From: a virus
Virus record (IMG/VR): IMGVR_UViG_3300042518_000726
Coordinates: 1 to 64,000 of that record
DNA length: 64,000 nt
Strand: one strand, 5' to 3'
The notes under the pieces are model-generated. The model ran no database searches. It was not told the origin of the DNA and was given only the letters and a program-made list of their open reading frames with translations. A program made the translations under genes and the position numbers. The number at the start of each line of letters is the position of its first letter. Position 1 is the first letter of the stretch. Positions 26,810 to 35,845 of the stretch are shown here, one piece after another.

Positions 26810-27295
26810 CTATGTTCCTGTGCTGCCAAAGCCACCTGTACCTCGTTGGGTATCATTCCAGCAGTCTGTAAATGTGGCTAATTGAATTGGTACTATTACT
26901 AGCTGGGCAATTCTGTCGCCTTGTGAAATTTTATATAGGTCGCCTGAAATATTTTTTAACAGAACTTTTAGTTCGCCACGGTAATCACTGTCTATAACGC
27001 CTACGCTATTAGGCAGTATGATTCCCCTTTTTCCTTGACTGGATCTGTTAAAGATTAACCCGACAAAGCCTACTGGAATTTTGACTGCTATACCTGTACC
27101 AACAGCTTTGGTTTCTTCAGGATAAAGATCAATAGTTTCCGCACTACACAGATCGGCTCCTGCATCTGTGGGGTGCTGACGTTTAGGTAGCTCTGCATCT
27201 GCCGTTAGTCGTAAACATTGAATATTAAGTGTACTAGCATAAAATCCTGCTATATTAGTTGTTCCTGTTAGTGTTGCGCCATTTGTTATCATCAT
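26810..27295 (-). CDS. dut: dUTP pyrophosphatase
   Basis: A 161-residue protein with all five trimeric dUTPase motifs: TDAGADL, RSSQGKRG, GVIDSDYRGEL, GDRIAQLVI and the C-terminal RGTGGFGSTG arm. It hydrolyses dUTP to dUMP, preventing uracil incorporation and supplying ThyX. The start overlaps the stop of the upstream exonuclease gene (ATGA). It has an extra N-terminal stretch of about 30 residues before motif 1. Confidence 0.95.
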   Translation of the reverse strand: MMITNGATLTGTTNIAGFYASTLNIQCLRLTADAELPKRQHPTDAGADLCSAETIDLYPEETKAVGTGIAVKIPVGFVGLIFNRSSQGKRGIILPNSVGVIDSDYRGELKVLLKNISGDLYKISQGDRIAQLVIVPIQLATFTDCWNDTQRGTGGFGSTGT

Positions 27296-28134
27296 TTAAT
27301 ATACTCTTGTAGGATGGTGTCTATTTGTCGGGTATTAGAACCTAGTGCATCTGCACAGTATGTAACTAAGTCCATAAGTTGATAGTTTAGCATGATAGTA
27401 TCTGCACTATCATTAAGTGTTTTAACGTATTTTAGTTTGCTGGAGATAGGTAGATTTGCAACTATGTCAAGAGCAGTGCCCCATTCTTCCACAAGTTGAT
27501 GAGCACGTTTAGGGCCGATGCCTTCTACTCCGCGAACATTATCTCCAGTATCACCCATTAGGCATTTAATACTAATGTATTGATCTTGTGTAAAGTCGTA
27601 GTGAGTGTGCCAATTATTAGCTGTAACTTCTTTGCGTGTTACATAACTAAATCTACTAGTATCTTCACCCACTAGTAGATCCCAATCTTTATCGCTACTG
27701 ATTAGCCAAGTATGGGTAACTGGATAGTTTTTGACCTGTTGAGTTATGTAAGCGGCTATATCATCAGCCTCAGTTTGTGGAAACTGAACAACCGGGTATG
27801 TAGTCTGAGTACGAATCCAGTCTAGTGTGTGCTGGTAGTCTTCAAAAAATCGCTCAAAAGCTGCACGTTCTGCTTCAGTTTGCTCAGCAAATTTATCTTT
27901 TCGGTTTTGCTTATATTCAGGATAAATCTGTTTACGATAGCTGCTTGAACCTTGATCCGCAGCCACAATAACCCAGCGAGCTTTGTAACTCTTTTTAAGA
28001 CTATCTATTGTACGCAAGTAATCTTCATAAAAGTCTGTTGCGCCATTGTGTTTCCAGCGAAATGCTAAGTTTAGTGCATCCACTACCATTAAGGTATTTT
28101 CTAATTCACTTACTTGTTGAAATGATTTACTCAT
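27292..28134 (-). CDS. 5'-3' exonuclease / flap endonuclease
   Basis: A 280-residue FEN-family nuclease. Metal-binding acidic clusters: VDALNLAF, AADQGSSSYRK, QTEADDIAAY, SSDKDWDLL and MGDTGDNV, followed by the helix-hairpin-helix GVEGIGPKRA that binds DNA. It corresponds to the exonuclease domain of Pol I and to T4 RNase H / T5 D15, removing RNA primers and flaps. The family A polymerase of this phage lacks that domain, so this gene supplies it. Confidence 0.93.
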   Translation of the reverse strand: MSKSFQQVSELENTLMVVDALNLAFRWKHNGATDFYEDYLRTIDSLKKSYKARWVIVAADQGSSSYRKQIYPEYKQNRKDKFAEQTEAERAAFERFFEDYQHTLDWIRTQTTYPVVQFPQTEADDIAAYITQQVKNYPVTHTWLISSDKDWDLLVGEDTSRFSYVTRKEVTANNWHTHYDFTQDQYISIKCLMGDTGDNVRGVEGIGPKRAHQLVEEWGTALDIVANLPISSKLKYVKTLNDSADTIMLNYQLMDLVTYCADALGSNTRQIDTILQEYIK

Positions 28135-28136
28135 AT

Positions 28137-29147
28137 TTAGTGCTTAATCTGACTCCAAACACGGGTTCTAATTTGAGCTTGTAGTGTCTCTGGAAGGTGT
28201 ACATAATCAAGTTCTTCACTCATTTTAGCACCGTGTTTAAATGCCCAATCAAAAAACTTAATAGCTTCTTGGCTGGATTTTTTATCTTGTGGATCTTTGT
28301 ACATGATAATAAAACTAGCAGTACTAATTGGCCAAGTATTCTTACCCGGTTGATCAACAATACTTAGACCCATACCGGGTACACTAAACCAATCTGCACC
28401 AGCCGCAGCGGCAGCAAAAGTAGTATCATCAGGATTAACAAATATACCGTCCTTGTTTTGTAGTTTCATGTAGGTCATGTTATTTTTCTTAACATAGGCA
28501 TACTCTACATATCCCACAGAACCACGTACCCTACGCACATTAGCAGCCACGCCTTCATTACCTTTGCCACCTACACTGCTACTAGCAGGCCATTTTACTG
28601 CTGCGCCACGTCCTACACGACTCATCCAGTCTGGGCTTACTGTGCTCAAGTAATCAGTAAAATTAAAAGTAGTTCCCGATCCATCAGCTCTGTGTACTAC
28701 GGTAATAGCCATATCTGGTAATTTTTTGGCTGGATTAAGTTGCTGAAGTTTAGGGTCATTCCACTTTGTAATCGTACCCATGAAAACTTCAGCCAGTACG
28801 GGTCCGGTAATAACAAGCTCACCGGGTTGGAATCCGTCAAGATTAATAATAGGAACTGTTCCACCTATAATTGCAGGAAATTGAACTTGTCCCAGTTTAT
28901 CTAGGTCTTCACCCTTAACCGGAGCATCTGTAGCTCCAAATGTTACTGTTTTATTATTAATTTGACGAATACCGCCAGAACTGCCAATACTTTGATAATT
29001 TAATCCAATTTTAGTCTCTTTTTGATAGGCTTCAGCCCATTTAGCGTATATTGGATAAGGAAAAGTAGCTCCTGCTGCTGTAATTGTTTGAGCTGCAACT
29101 GAAATAGAGGCTGTAGCAAGAATAATTCCAACTAATTTATTAATCAT
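28137..29147 (-). CDS. pstS: Phosphate-binding periplasmic protein PstS
   Basis: 336 residues; I use the ATG at 29147 (AGGA 6 nt upstream) rather than the TTG two codons earlier. Signal peptide with cleavage near SVAA/QT. PstS motifs: AGATFPYP, IGSSGGIRQI, FGATDAPV, HRADGSGTTFNFTDYL, W..GKGNEGVA and GSVGYVEYAY. It would be exported and bind phosphate for the host PstABC transporter; phage pstS genes are known auxiliary metabolic genes. It sits between nuclease genes, not with phoH. Confidence 0.95.
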   Translation of the reverse strand: MINKLVGIILATASISVAAQTITAAGATFPYPIYAKWAEAYQKETKIGLNYQSIGSSGGIRQINNKTVTFGATDAPVKGEDLDKLGQVQFPAIIGGTVPIINLDGFQPGELVITGPVLAEVFMGTITKWNDPKLQQLNPAKKLPDMAITVVHRADGSGTTFNFTDYLSTVSPDWMSRVGRGAAVKWPASSSVGGKGNEGVAANVRRVRGSVGYVEYAYVKKNNMTYMKLQNKDGIFVNPDDTTFAAAAAGADWFSVPGMGLSIVDQPGKNTWPISTASFIIMYKDPQDKKSSQEAIKFFDWAFKHGAKMSEELDYVHLPETLQAQIRTRVWSQIKH

Positions 29148-29155
29148 AGACAATC

Positions 29156-29611
29156 CTAGGTTTTGATAAACTCAATATTTTCATTTGTTATCCAATCTTC
29201 TGCTAGTGCAACAAAAAACTTATACTCGTCTCTGTTTATATACACATAAGGATATAGGTCATTAGGTATATCTTGAAAGGCTACAAATATTTTACTACGA
29301 TCAAACTTAAAGAATAGTAGTGGTTGTTTACCGACTTGACCACTTTCTCGTAGTGTTTGCTGCCACCAGTCTAGAAGCGTAGGACTTTTACTAGTTAATA
29401 TATGGCTAGTAAGATGATCGTCTGCATAGCCTTTTACTTCTACGCAGTATATATTCTTTTCGCCCGGAATATATAAGTCACCTTTTAGGCCATGTTTTTC
29501 ATTTAGGGCACCAGAACCTGGAACTCGTTCCCACTTTAACTGGGTATGTTCTCGTAAAAATTCTTTTACTTTGGTTTCTGTTCTAGCGCCCTTTTGTCGG
29601 CTATCTACCAC
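29156..29611 (-). CDS. Holliday-junction-resolvase-like (Hjc-type) nuclease
   Basis: A 151-residue protein with a PD-(D/E)xK core: RQKGARTETKVKEFL, WERVPGSGALN, GDLYIPG and CVEVKGY. This Glu…Gly-Ser-Gly…Asp…Glu-x-Lys order matches archaeal Hjc and related phage resolvases. It probably resolves recombination or replication junctions with the SbcCD genes downstream in the cluster. Substrate specificity is inferred. Confidence 0.7.
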   Translation of the reverse strand: MVDSRQKGARTETKVKEFLREHTQLKWERVPGSGALNEKHGLKGDLYIPGEKNIYCVEVKGYADDHLTSHILTSKSPTLLDWWQQTLRESGQVGKQPLLFFKFDRSKIFVAFQDIPNDLYPYVYINRDEYKFFVALAEDWITNENIEFIKT

Positions 29612-29783
29612 GACGAATTTTTGGAACTACACCCACGGGCTTAGGATTTTTCCAGTTATCTATGGCTTGATTTATTTCTAGGGCTAGGGCATTCCAATCA
29701 GTTATCATGTCTAGTTTACCACCAGCGTGATAAACAAATGTGGTATGCTTGCCTTTTACAATCTTTGAGCGTTTGGGCTTCAC
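29601..29783 (-). CDS. Small basic hypothetical protein
   Basis: 60 residues starting at GTG (29783), which shares one base with the upstream TAG and overlaps the next gene by 11 nt. Rich in Lys/Arg at both ends (KPKRSKIVKGKH, KIRRGR). Possibly nucleic-acid-binding. Family not recognised. Confidence 0.5.
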   Translation of the reverse strand: MKPKRSKIVKGKHTTFVYHAGGKLDMITDWNALALEINQAIDNWKNPKPVGVVPKIRRGR

Positions 29784-30430
29784 TATGTAGCTCCATGTAA
29801 AATAATTTTACATATATGCTCTAACCTTTCAATATGTTCAAAAGCACGCCAAGGACTGGTATCTACAGCTACAACGCCGTGCCTGTCCATTCCTACTATA
29901 TTATACCCTAATGAGCCGTCTAGTTCAAGTTCAAGATTTCGAACACACGCATCAGCTAATTCTTGAGTTAGTGGTAAAAATGCTGGAACAGTTTTTCCAA
30001 CTTTAGTATACCTACTTAATTCAGGGAACTCATTAGATAAAGTTGTTAAGTCAATTCCCTTATACATAGCTGCAGTTGTATATGTAGGATGTAAGTGCAG
30101 AACAACTCTGGTATCTGTGTTAATTTCCTTTTGTAGAGCAAAGTGCATAGGAATTTCGCCGCTAGGTTTTAAGTTTTTACTTATAGGAGTATGTTCCGCC
30201 TCTTTCCAGTCTTTCCAATACATATCTGGCCCTACTATTCCGCTATGTATTCCACTAACAATATTTAGCTTTTTAAACTGATCTGGTTGAAGTGTTTGCT
30301 TACGAACACCACTAGGAGTTACATAAAAGTATTTTTGCTCACGATACCTAATACTAGCATTACCATCACGAGTAGTTACCCAGCCGCGTCTGTACCCTTC
30401 TTGAAATATGTCACATATAGTTTCTAACAT
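29783..30430 (-). CDS. Class II aldolase / adducin-family protein
   Basis: A 215-residue protein with the class II aldolase fold: DGNASIR (N-terminal phosphate-binding loop), KPSGEIPMH with Glu92, metal ligands H-x-H at 112/114 in LHLHPTYTTAA, and MDRHGVVAVD as the probable third His. Family members are fuculose-phosphate or ribulose-phosphate aldolases/epimerases and methylthioribulose-1-phosphate dehydratase; the exact substrate cannot be read from sequence. Tightly packed between DNA metabolism genes with no gap, so expressed with them. Confidence 0.85.
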   Translation of the reverse strand: MLETICDIFQEGYRRGWVTTRDGNASIRYREQKYFYVTPSGVRKQTLQPDQFKKLNIVSGIHSGIVGPDMYWKDWKEAEHTPISKNLKPSGEIPMHFALQKEINTDTRVVLHLHPTYTTAAMYKGIDLTTLSNEFPELSRYTKVGKTVPAFLPLTQELADACVRNLELELDGSLGYNIVGMDRHGVVAVDTSPWRAFEHIERLEHICKIILHGAT

Positions 30431-32227
30431 TTAGTCCTCTATCTTAGAGATATTTTGTTTCTTAACAACTGTAATCTTTTCTAACAGGGGATGGGTAAAT
30501 CCGTGTGATACTAGTAGTGTATTTAAGTTTTCTTCACGTAGTAAGATTTCTACAAGTTTTTCTTTTCCGTCTAGGTCTAGAGCTTCTACAGTTTCATCTA
30601 AGATTAGTAAGTTTACTCGATTTTGAGATAAACTCTGCATTAGCTTACGAATAGCAAGCAGTGTAGCTACATTAACTCTGGCACGCTCTCCGCCGCTTAA
30701 TGCTTGTATATCAATGTTATTACCATTGTCTACAATAATAACATTAAGTTTGTCATTACCACTAATCTCAAACGCAAGTTGAAATCTTCCACTACTTAAT
30801 TCAGCTAAATATTGATTGGTTAGTACCTCTAGATCTTTTACTAAGTTTTCTATTTTATAAGCTACTAAACCAGTTGTACTAAATGTTTTTACTAGAATCG
30901 CTAGTATATTTAGGCGGCTTTGTAAACCTGCAAGATTAGCTTGCCAAGTAGTTAAATCTTCTTGCATATCAGCAAGCTGAGACTTTAAAAGTTCTGCTTT
31001 ACTGTTATGCTGTTGTCGTGCTTGATTTTCTAGCTCAATAGTTTGAATTGCAGTTTTAGCTTGTTGTATGGATTTTTGCAACTCATCTAGCTGTTTTTGT
31101 AGAATTTTTTCATCTAAGAGTTCATTGGGTAAATCATTATCAATTAGTTGATAGTATTTTTCCCATTCTGCCTGAGCTTCTATAGCTTCTTTCCACAGTT
31201 TTAATCTGTTTTCAATATCTTGAATTTTTGTGTTTACTTGTTGGCTAAACTCTTTACTAGTTGTAACGATTTGTTCATATTCATTAAGCAATTGTTGAGT
31301 TTTTTCTCTGTTAATTGCTTGTAAACAAGTAGGACAAGAATCTGATAGATTAGTTAGTTTACGAATAAACTGTTGAGCATCTTGTGCAGTTTTATCATGT
31401 TCAGCACGTTTAGTTATATATTCGCTAATAGTTTCTGTAGGTTTTTCTGGTACAGGTAACAGTTTTAATTTACCTTGAACTGTTTTATATGTATTGTTCT
31501 GAGAAATCTTTTTATTTTTAGCACTTATAGTACTAATAGTTTCTCGAATACTAGCATATTGGCTTATATCATCTTCTGGCTGGGAAGGAACTGGTAGAAG
31601 TGGTTTTTGTTCTAAATTTTGTTTGTTATACTTATCAATCCAGTCTTGAATTGTTCGCAACTTAGATTCTGCACTGGCTACTAGTACTCCTAGATCTTGG
31701 TGTAGGCGTTTAAATTGATCACCAGTTTCTGTGTACCTAGTTAAGTTTAGGAGTTCAATTAAAAACTTTTTACGAGCCGTATCCGCACTAGTTAGAAACT
31801 CTAGACTATTTGCACCACTTTGGTAAACTACTTGCGTAAAAGTTTTGTGATCAATACCTATAATGTCTTCAATAATTTTATAGGTTGTAGTAGCAGTATG
31901 CCCACTTATATCTTTGCCATTCTTATACAACTTAACAATCTGAGAACCAGATCGTTTTGTTTCTATCCTATACTCATCGTTATCTTTTGTTAGTGCAAGT
32001 TCTACGTTATACCAGTTATCTTTTACATATCGGTTTAAAATATCTGCTTTTTTAATACCTTTGCTATTCTTATTATATAGAACTTCTTCAAGTATAAGAG
32101 CTATAGAACTTTTACCGTGTCCGTTTTTACCAATTAATTGCATTAGTGGAGCACTAGTAAAGTTTATTTGATTATCTTTGCCGTAACTAAAACAGTTAGA
32201 CCATTTTAAGTGCTTTATTGTTATCAT
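30431..32227 (-). CDS. SbcC/Rad50-like recombination ATPase (T4 gp46-like)
   Basis: 598 residues. Walker A GKNGHGKS (33-40), long coiled-coil arms with a CPTC zinc hook near the middle, ABC signature LSGGERARVN, Walker B LLILDETVEALD and a switch-like LVSHGF. It forms the ATPase of the Mre11-Rad50/SbcCD nuclease that processes DNA ends. Its partner is two genes away, with a glutaredoxin between; the end of that glutaredoxin gene overlaps this start by 32 nt. Confidence 0.93.
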   Translation of the reverse strand: MITIKHLKWSNCFSYGKDNQINFTSAPLMQLIGKNGHGKSSIALILEEVLYNKNSKGIKKADILNRYVKDNWYNVELALTKDNDEYRIETKRSGSQIVKLYKNGKDISGHTATTTYKIIEDIIGIDHKTFTQVVYQSGANSLEFLTSADTARKKFLIELLNLTRYTETGDQFKRLHQDLGVLVASAESKLRTIQDWIDKYNKQNLEQKPLLPVPSQPEDDISQYASIRETISTISAKNKKISQNNTYKTVQGKLKLLPVPEKPTETISEYITKRAEHDKTAQDAQQFIRKLTNLSDSCPTCLQAINREKTQQLLNEYEQIVTTSKEFSQQVNTKIQDIENRLKLWKEAIEAQAEWEKYYQLIDNDLPNELLDEKILQKQLDELQKSIQQAKTAIQTIELENQARQQHNSKAELLKSQLADMQEDLTTWQANLAGLQSRLNILAILVKTFSTTGLVAYKIENLVKDLEVLTNQYLAELSSGRFQLAFEISGNDKLNVIIVDNGNNIDIQALSGGERARVNVATLLAIRKLMQSLSQNRVNLLILDETVEALDLDGKEKLVEILLREENLNTLLVSHGFTHPLLEKITVVKKQNISKIED

Positions 32228-32468
32228 TTAAAAATCTTCTAAATTCCTGTAGTCCACCAATCCATTTACCATCTACTACAATTTGTGGAACACTGCGTGC
32301 ACCCGGTAGTGTACTAAAAAATAGTTGTTTAGTTTCTGGCGTATCTATTACGTTAACTTGGTATAGAACACCAAGTTGATCTAATAATTTTTTAACCGTA
32401 TCACACCCAGGGCAGTTTGGCTGCGACCATACAACAACTTGTTTAATCTGTAAGTTTGTCTCTGGCAT
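32196..32468 (-). CDS. Glutaredoxin-like protein
   Basis: A 90-residue thioredoxin fold with active site C-P-G-C (WSQPNCPGCDTVKKLL), the cis-Pro loop RSVPQIVVDG and GGLQEF. It likely reduces protein disulfides, plausibly the C-terminal cysteine pair of the phage ribonucleotide reductase. Wedged between SbcC and SbcD with overlaps on both sides (32 and 26 nt). Confidence 0.9.
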   Translation of the reverse strand: MPETNLQIKQVVVWSQPNCPGCDTVKKLLDQLGVLYQVNVIDTPETKQLFFSTLPGARSVPQIVVDGKWIGGLQEFRRFLNDNNKALKMV

Positions 32469-33411
32469 TATAAAATTCCTCTAATACGCTATTAATTGTA
32501 GTCTGATCTAGTTCTAGAATATAGGTAAGATATTCACGAACTTCCTCAGCCATAGTCATATTAGGGTCTAGAATAAGCTGAGTATCTTGTGCTCGTTTTA
32601 CTACTTTTTTATCGATTAGGTCACTATCTTCTAGTTGACTTAATTCGTGCAAGTTACCCTCAATCTCATAGATTGTATGATCGGGGTATGTCTGCGGTTT
32701 AGGGTCGCTTACGCCTACTGTTCGCTTAATAAGCTGTGGTAGATCAAACTTTAGCCACTCATGTTCCAAATTGTCCAAGTCAAGTAAGATGCATCCAGTT
32801 TCAACTCTGTTACGATGAAAGCTAGTAGTATAAGGACTACCGGGATAGAGAATATTACGCTGAGAGTTTTCATAACTGTGTAGATCTCCTGCTAGTACTA
32901 CTTGCCAGCGATTTAGTAGTTCTAGATTAATTTCTGCCTTAACGTGTGGAGGAATATCTCCACGAACATGAGTTACTAGTACTCTACCTTGAAAGTCTAA
33001 ATTACTGTAATTATCTTGAAAATCCCGTAATTTATTATAAGGAATAATATCAATGTCTCCACCAAGTAAATCACTCCTATAGTCATCACATACAGTTACT
33101 AGTTTATTTAATCGCCAAGTTGCACGTTTTAGATATGTTAAAAAGGTAGTATCCTTTTTAACCATTTCATGATTACCACTATAAATAACACTGGGTTTTT
33201 GAAGGCTAGCTACTAGGTCAAAATATAGCTCGACTTCATCCATATTAGGCAGTCTGTCAAATATATCACCGCCTATAATAATCATATCAGCTTTATCTTG
33301 CATCTCATGAAATTGATCTACAAATAGCTGAAATCTATTTTTAGCCCATTCTGTGGGCACATTCTTTTGACCTAGTTTAATGTGAATGTCGGCTGTAAAA
33401 AGTAATTTCAT
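32443..33411 (-). CDS. SbcD/Mre11-like nuclease (T4 gp47-like)
   Basis: A 322-residue metallophosphoesterase nuclease: TADIHIKLG, GGDIFDR, SGNHE, THVRGD and AGDLHS supply the two-metal site. The C-terminal 100 residues would cap the active site and bind SbcC. First gene of the sbcD-grx-sbcC run, downstream of the SSB terminator. Confidence 0.92.
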   Translation of the reverse strand: MKLLFTADIHIKLGQKNVPTEWAKNRFQLFVDQFHEMQDKADMIIIGGDIFDRLPNMDEVELYFDLVASLQKPSVIYSGNHEMVKKDTTFLTYLKRATWRLNKLVTVCDDYRSDLLGGDIDIIPYNKLRDFQDNYSNLDFQGRVLVTHVRGDIPPHVKAEINLELLNRWQVVLAGDLHSYENSQRNILYPGSPYTTSFHRNRVETGCILLDLDNLEHEWLKFDLPQLIKRTVGVSDPKPQTYPDHTIYEIEGNLHELSQLEDSDLIDKKVVKRAQDTQLILDPNMTMAEEVREYLTYILELDQTTINSVLEEFYNARDKLTD

Positions 33412-33420
33412 AATATAAGA

Positions 33421-33455
33421 TAAAATAGCCTGCTAAACTTTTGGCTTAGCAGGCT
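33421..33455 (-). terminator. Rho-independent terminator after the SSB gene
   Basis: A perfect 10-bp stem AGCCTGCTAA/TTAGCAGGCT (33427-33455) with a 9-nt loop, followed leftward by a T-rich tract (TATTTTATC). It lies 7 nt past the SSB stop, so it can limit read-through into sbcD. Confidence 0.8.
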
Positions 33456-33461
33456 GGATTA

Positions 33462-34106
33462 TTAAGCTAAATCTTTAACAGCTTCACGTTCGCTATCTGT
33501 TTGATTCTCTTGTTCCTCTTCTTGACCTTTTTGCAGTTTCTCGATTAAGGCTTTTACCTCGTCGCTGGTGGGGCGAGGATACTTTTCATCAATAGATACT
33601 GCGGTATCAGCTAGCTTACGCTCGTTATCACCAAGGCTGCGCTGTTTACAACGAAGAACTTGCAGGGTGTATTCAACATTAAAAGCTAGTGGGCCAGTTT
33701 TATTACGCTTAAACACTACATCCCAACCAGTATCGTAGTCAGTAGGGTCGCCCAGATCTTCTGCAGCAGTTAGGATTTGCTCAAACAGTTTCTTTTTAAG
33801 ATTTAGTACTTTAACTTTTCCATCCTTAGGATCAATACAGTTAACTGCATAGCTCCAGGAGCACTTCAAGTCAGGATACGAATCTTGTACCCAATCTTTT
33901 TCTAGATTATCAAATTTTTCTTTTTCACGACTAAAAGCTAGACATTCAATAGGAATATCTTTGTTATTAGTACCTTTTACCCAGTATACATAGCGTGGAA
34001 GAACCCCACCAATAAGCCTAACAGAGTTTTCTCCGTCTTTGTACTCGTAAGATTCAACTTTAGATGTTTGTGCTTTGCCTTTGGTTTGTTTAAATGAGAG
34101 TGCCAT
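33462..34106 (-). CDS. Single-stranded-DNA-binding protein, T4 gp32-like
   Basis: A 214-residue protein. The LPRYVYWVKGTNNKDIPIECLAFSR segment and the following KDWV/Cys-rich core are typical of gp32-family OB-fold SSBs. The C-terminus is acidic and Gln-rich (KGQEEEQENQ), the usual partner-binding tail. AGGA lies 8 nt before the ATG. A promoter 0.4 kb upstream and a terminator directly after make it part of a short, probably abundant transcript. Confidence 0.85.
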   Translation of the reverse strand: MALSFKQTKGKAQTSKVESYEYKDGENSVRLIGGVLPRYVYWVKGTNNKDIPIECLAFSREKEKFDNLEKDWVQDSYPDLKCSWSYAVNCIDPKDGKVKVLNLKKKLFEQILTAAEDLGDPTDYDTGWDVVFKRNKTGPLAFNVEYTLQVLRCKQRSLGDNERKLADTAVSIDEKYPRPTSDEVKALIEKLQKGQEEEQENQTDSEREAVKDLA

Positions 34107-34491
34107 TTGTTTCCTCGTATATAAATTTTATATGTGCGTGTTTAATTATTAATAGCGGATTGTGTTTAATTGTAGCTATATTTAAGTCTGGGTATAAGGT
34201 TAAGTCAAGATGTTTTTGTTTTATGGTTTTATAGGAAAGATAATCTCTGCGTCCAGCTAGCCTAATATACTGTGCCTTAAATATTGCATCTGTTATTTTA
34301 TCTTCAAATAGTGCTTTTGGATTTAACAAATAACTACTGCCTGCTTCTAGCCCCAAAATAGGTTTGTACTTTTCTCGTGCATTTTTAGGTATCCGAATAC
34401 CAAGAAAACACTTATGTAGAGCTGCAACTAAATATTCAGGGTCGTTGTTTGTAGCAAACTCTAATTTGTTTAGGTTAAAAAAGAAGATCAT
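34090..34491 (-). CDS. Hypothetical protein preceding SSB
   Basis: A 133-residue basic protein, first gene after the promoter at 34510-34538, overlapping the SSB gene by 17 nt. No motif recognised; it has several aromatic and Ile-rich strands (YPDLNIATIKH). Co-transcription with SSB suggests a DNA-related role. Confidence 0.55.
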   Translation of the reverse strand: MIFFFNLNKLEFATNNDPEYLVAALHKCFLGIRIPKNAREKYKPILGLEAGSSYLLNPKALFEDKITDAIFKAQYIRLAGRRDYLSYKTIKQKHLDLTLYPDLNIATIKHNPLLIIKHAHIKFIYEETNGTLI

Positions 34492-34509
34492 TCTTTGAAG
34501 TAAAATAAT

Positions 34510-34538
34510 ATTATATCACTTTGTAGAACATTTTGCAA
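34510..34538 (-). promoter_or_regulatory. Leftward sigma70-type promoter
   Basis: -35 TTGCAA (34533-34538), 17-bp spacer, -10 TATAAT (34515-34510) followed by ATTATT, with an AT-rich tract upstream (AAATTTTGAC). Drives the 34491 gene and SSB. Member of the TTGnnn-N17-TATAATAT family. Confidence 0.8.
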
Positions 34539-34549
34539 GTCAAAATTTT

Positions 34550-35842
34550 TTAAACCGTTTCAATGTGCCAGCCCTTTCTAAGGTACAAGCCTAGGCGGTT
34601 TCTGTTTTGCTTTTTATCAGCCCAACCAGCAAACTGTAGATCTACTACTAGTGGATCTAATTTACCAGGATGTTGTCGTTGTATTCTACCAATAACTTGC
34701 TCTAACAAGCTATCGTTGTTCATTGGTATTGCTAGGATAACACAGGAGAGTGAGTTGATTGAGATTCCTTCTGAGAAGATTTGTCTGCTACCAGCAATCG
34801 ACATTTTTTCACGGTTAAGGAGCTGTTGTTTAATCGTCTGACGCTCATCAAACCCGGTTTCGCCAGTAACCAACACACAATTTTCTCCGATGTATTCTTT
34901 GACATTTCGTAAAAACTCCACCCTATCTGCAATTATAAGTACTTGATGCCCTGTTTCTATTTCTTGTTTAGCAATGCCAGCAATAAACTCTTGATAACTG
35001 GTATCGTTTGCTAGTGTATTTACTTTTTCAACCCATGTAGCGCCATGTTTAAGTGTGATTCCAGTGTTAACTGTCCTGACCGTTGGGGCCAGTGTGTTAC
35101 TTTGTGGGGGCTTGATAACATGATTTCCAAAATAATCTTGAAATAAGACGTGTTTTCCATCTTTACGTTGCATTGTTCCCGACAGAGCAATGCGAAATCT
35201 ACTGTGAAAAGTGTCAATAATTTGTGTAAATGTTGTTGCTGGACAGTGGTGTGCTTCATCTAGAATAATTGTTCCAAATTCTTTGCTTAGTGTATTACAG
35301 TGCTTTACAAGCGTTTGCACATTAGCCACAGTAATAGCATGATCTTCCCAATCTAACTTACCACTACCTATAATTCCAGCTCTAATACCAAATAGGTTTT
35401 CTACTTCTTCACACCATTGATCTCTAAGCGCTGTAGTGTGAGTAATTACTAGTGTTTTTTGACCCAGCTTTCTAGCAAGATGTAGTGCGGTAAATGTTTT
35501 ACCCCAGCCTACTAGTGCATTAATAAAGCAGGTATCTGTAATCTCGTCACATACGGCCTGTTGTTCTGGGCGTAGCTCAAACTTAGGGTCTGGAAACGGA
35601 GCAGGAACAAGTACTCGTTTATCTACTACTTCCCAGCCTTGAGGAATTAAATCTTTACGGCCTTGTGGAACACTAATAATACCATTACCAATTATTTTAT
35701 AGTTTCTAATAGTTTCTATACTACTAAAATGTTTACTACCAGTATCTTTTTTAAACTTATAGGTAAGAGTATCAATAATTTTTTTAGATAGTTCTGCACC
35801 TGGATCATTTAAGTATATTTTATTACTTATGACTGCTTTCAT
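34550..35842 (-). CDS. SF2 DNA helicase, UvsW-like
   Basis: 430 residues: LRPEQQAV Q-motif region, Walker A GWGKT, LVITHTTALRDQW, DEAH box ILDEAHH, SGTMQRKDG (motif III type), and C-terminal motif VI QVIGRIQR. T4 UvsW remodels branched DNA and unwinds R-loops. Situated directly after the polymerase-linked genes and before the SSB promoter. Confidence 0.88.
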   Translation of the reverse strand: MKAVISNKIYLNDPGAELSKKIIDTLTYKFKKDTGSKHFSSIETIRNYKIIGNGIISVPQGRKDLIPQGWEVVDKRVLVPAPFPDPKFELRPEQQAVCDEITDTCFINALVGWGKTFTALHLARKLGQKTLVITHTTALRDQWCEEVENLFGIRAGIIGSGKLDWEDHAITVANVQTLVKHCNTLSKEFGTIILDEAHHCPATTFTQIIDTFHSRFRIALSGTMQRKDGKHVLFQDYFGNHVIKPPQSNTLAPTVRTVNTGITLKHGATWVEKVNTLANDTSYQEFIAGIAKQEIETGHQVLIIADRVEFLRNVKEYIGENCVLVTGETGFDERQTIKQQLLNREKMSIAGSRQIFSEGISINSLSCVILAIPMNNDSLLEQVIGRIQRQHPGKLDPLVVDLQFAGWADKKQNRNRLGLYLRKGWHIETV

Positions 35843-35845
35843 TTG

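Noticed and set aside
32443-32490. TATAAT at 32467-32472 as a further leftward promoter
   Set aside because: The -35 at 17 bp reads TTAATA and the -10 overlaps the glutaredoxin start codon.
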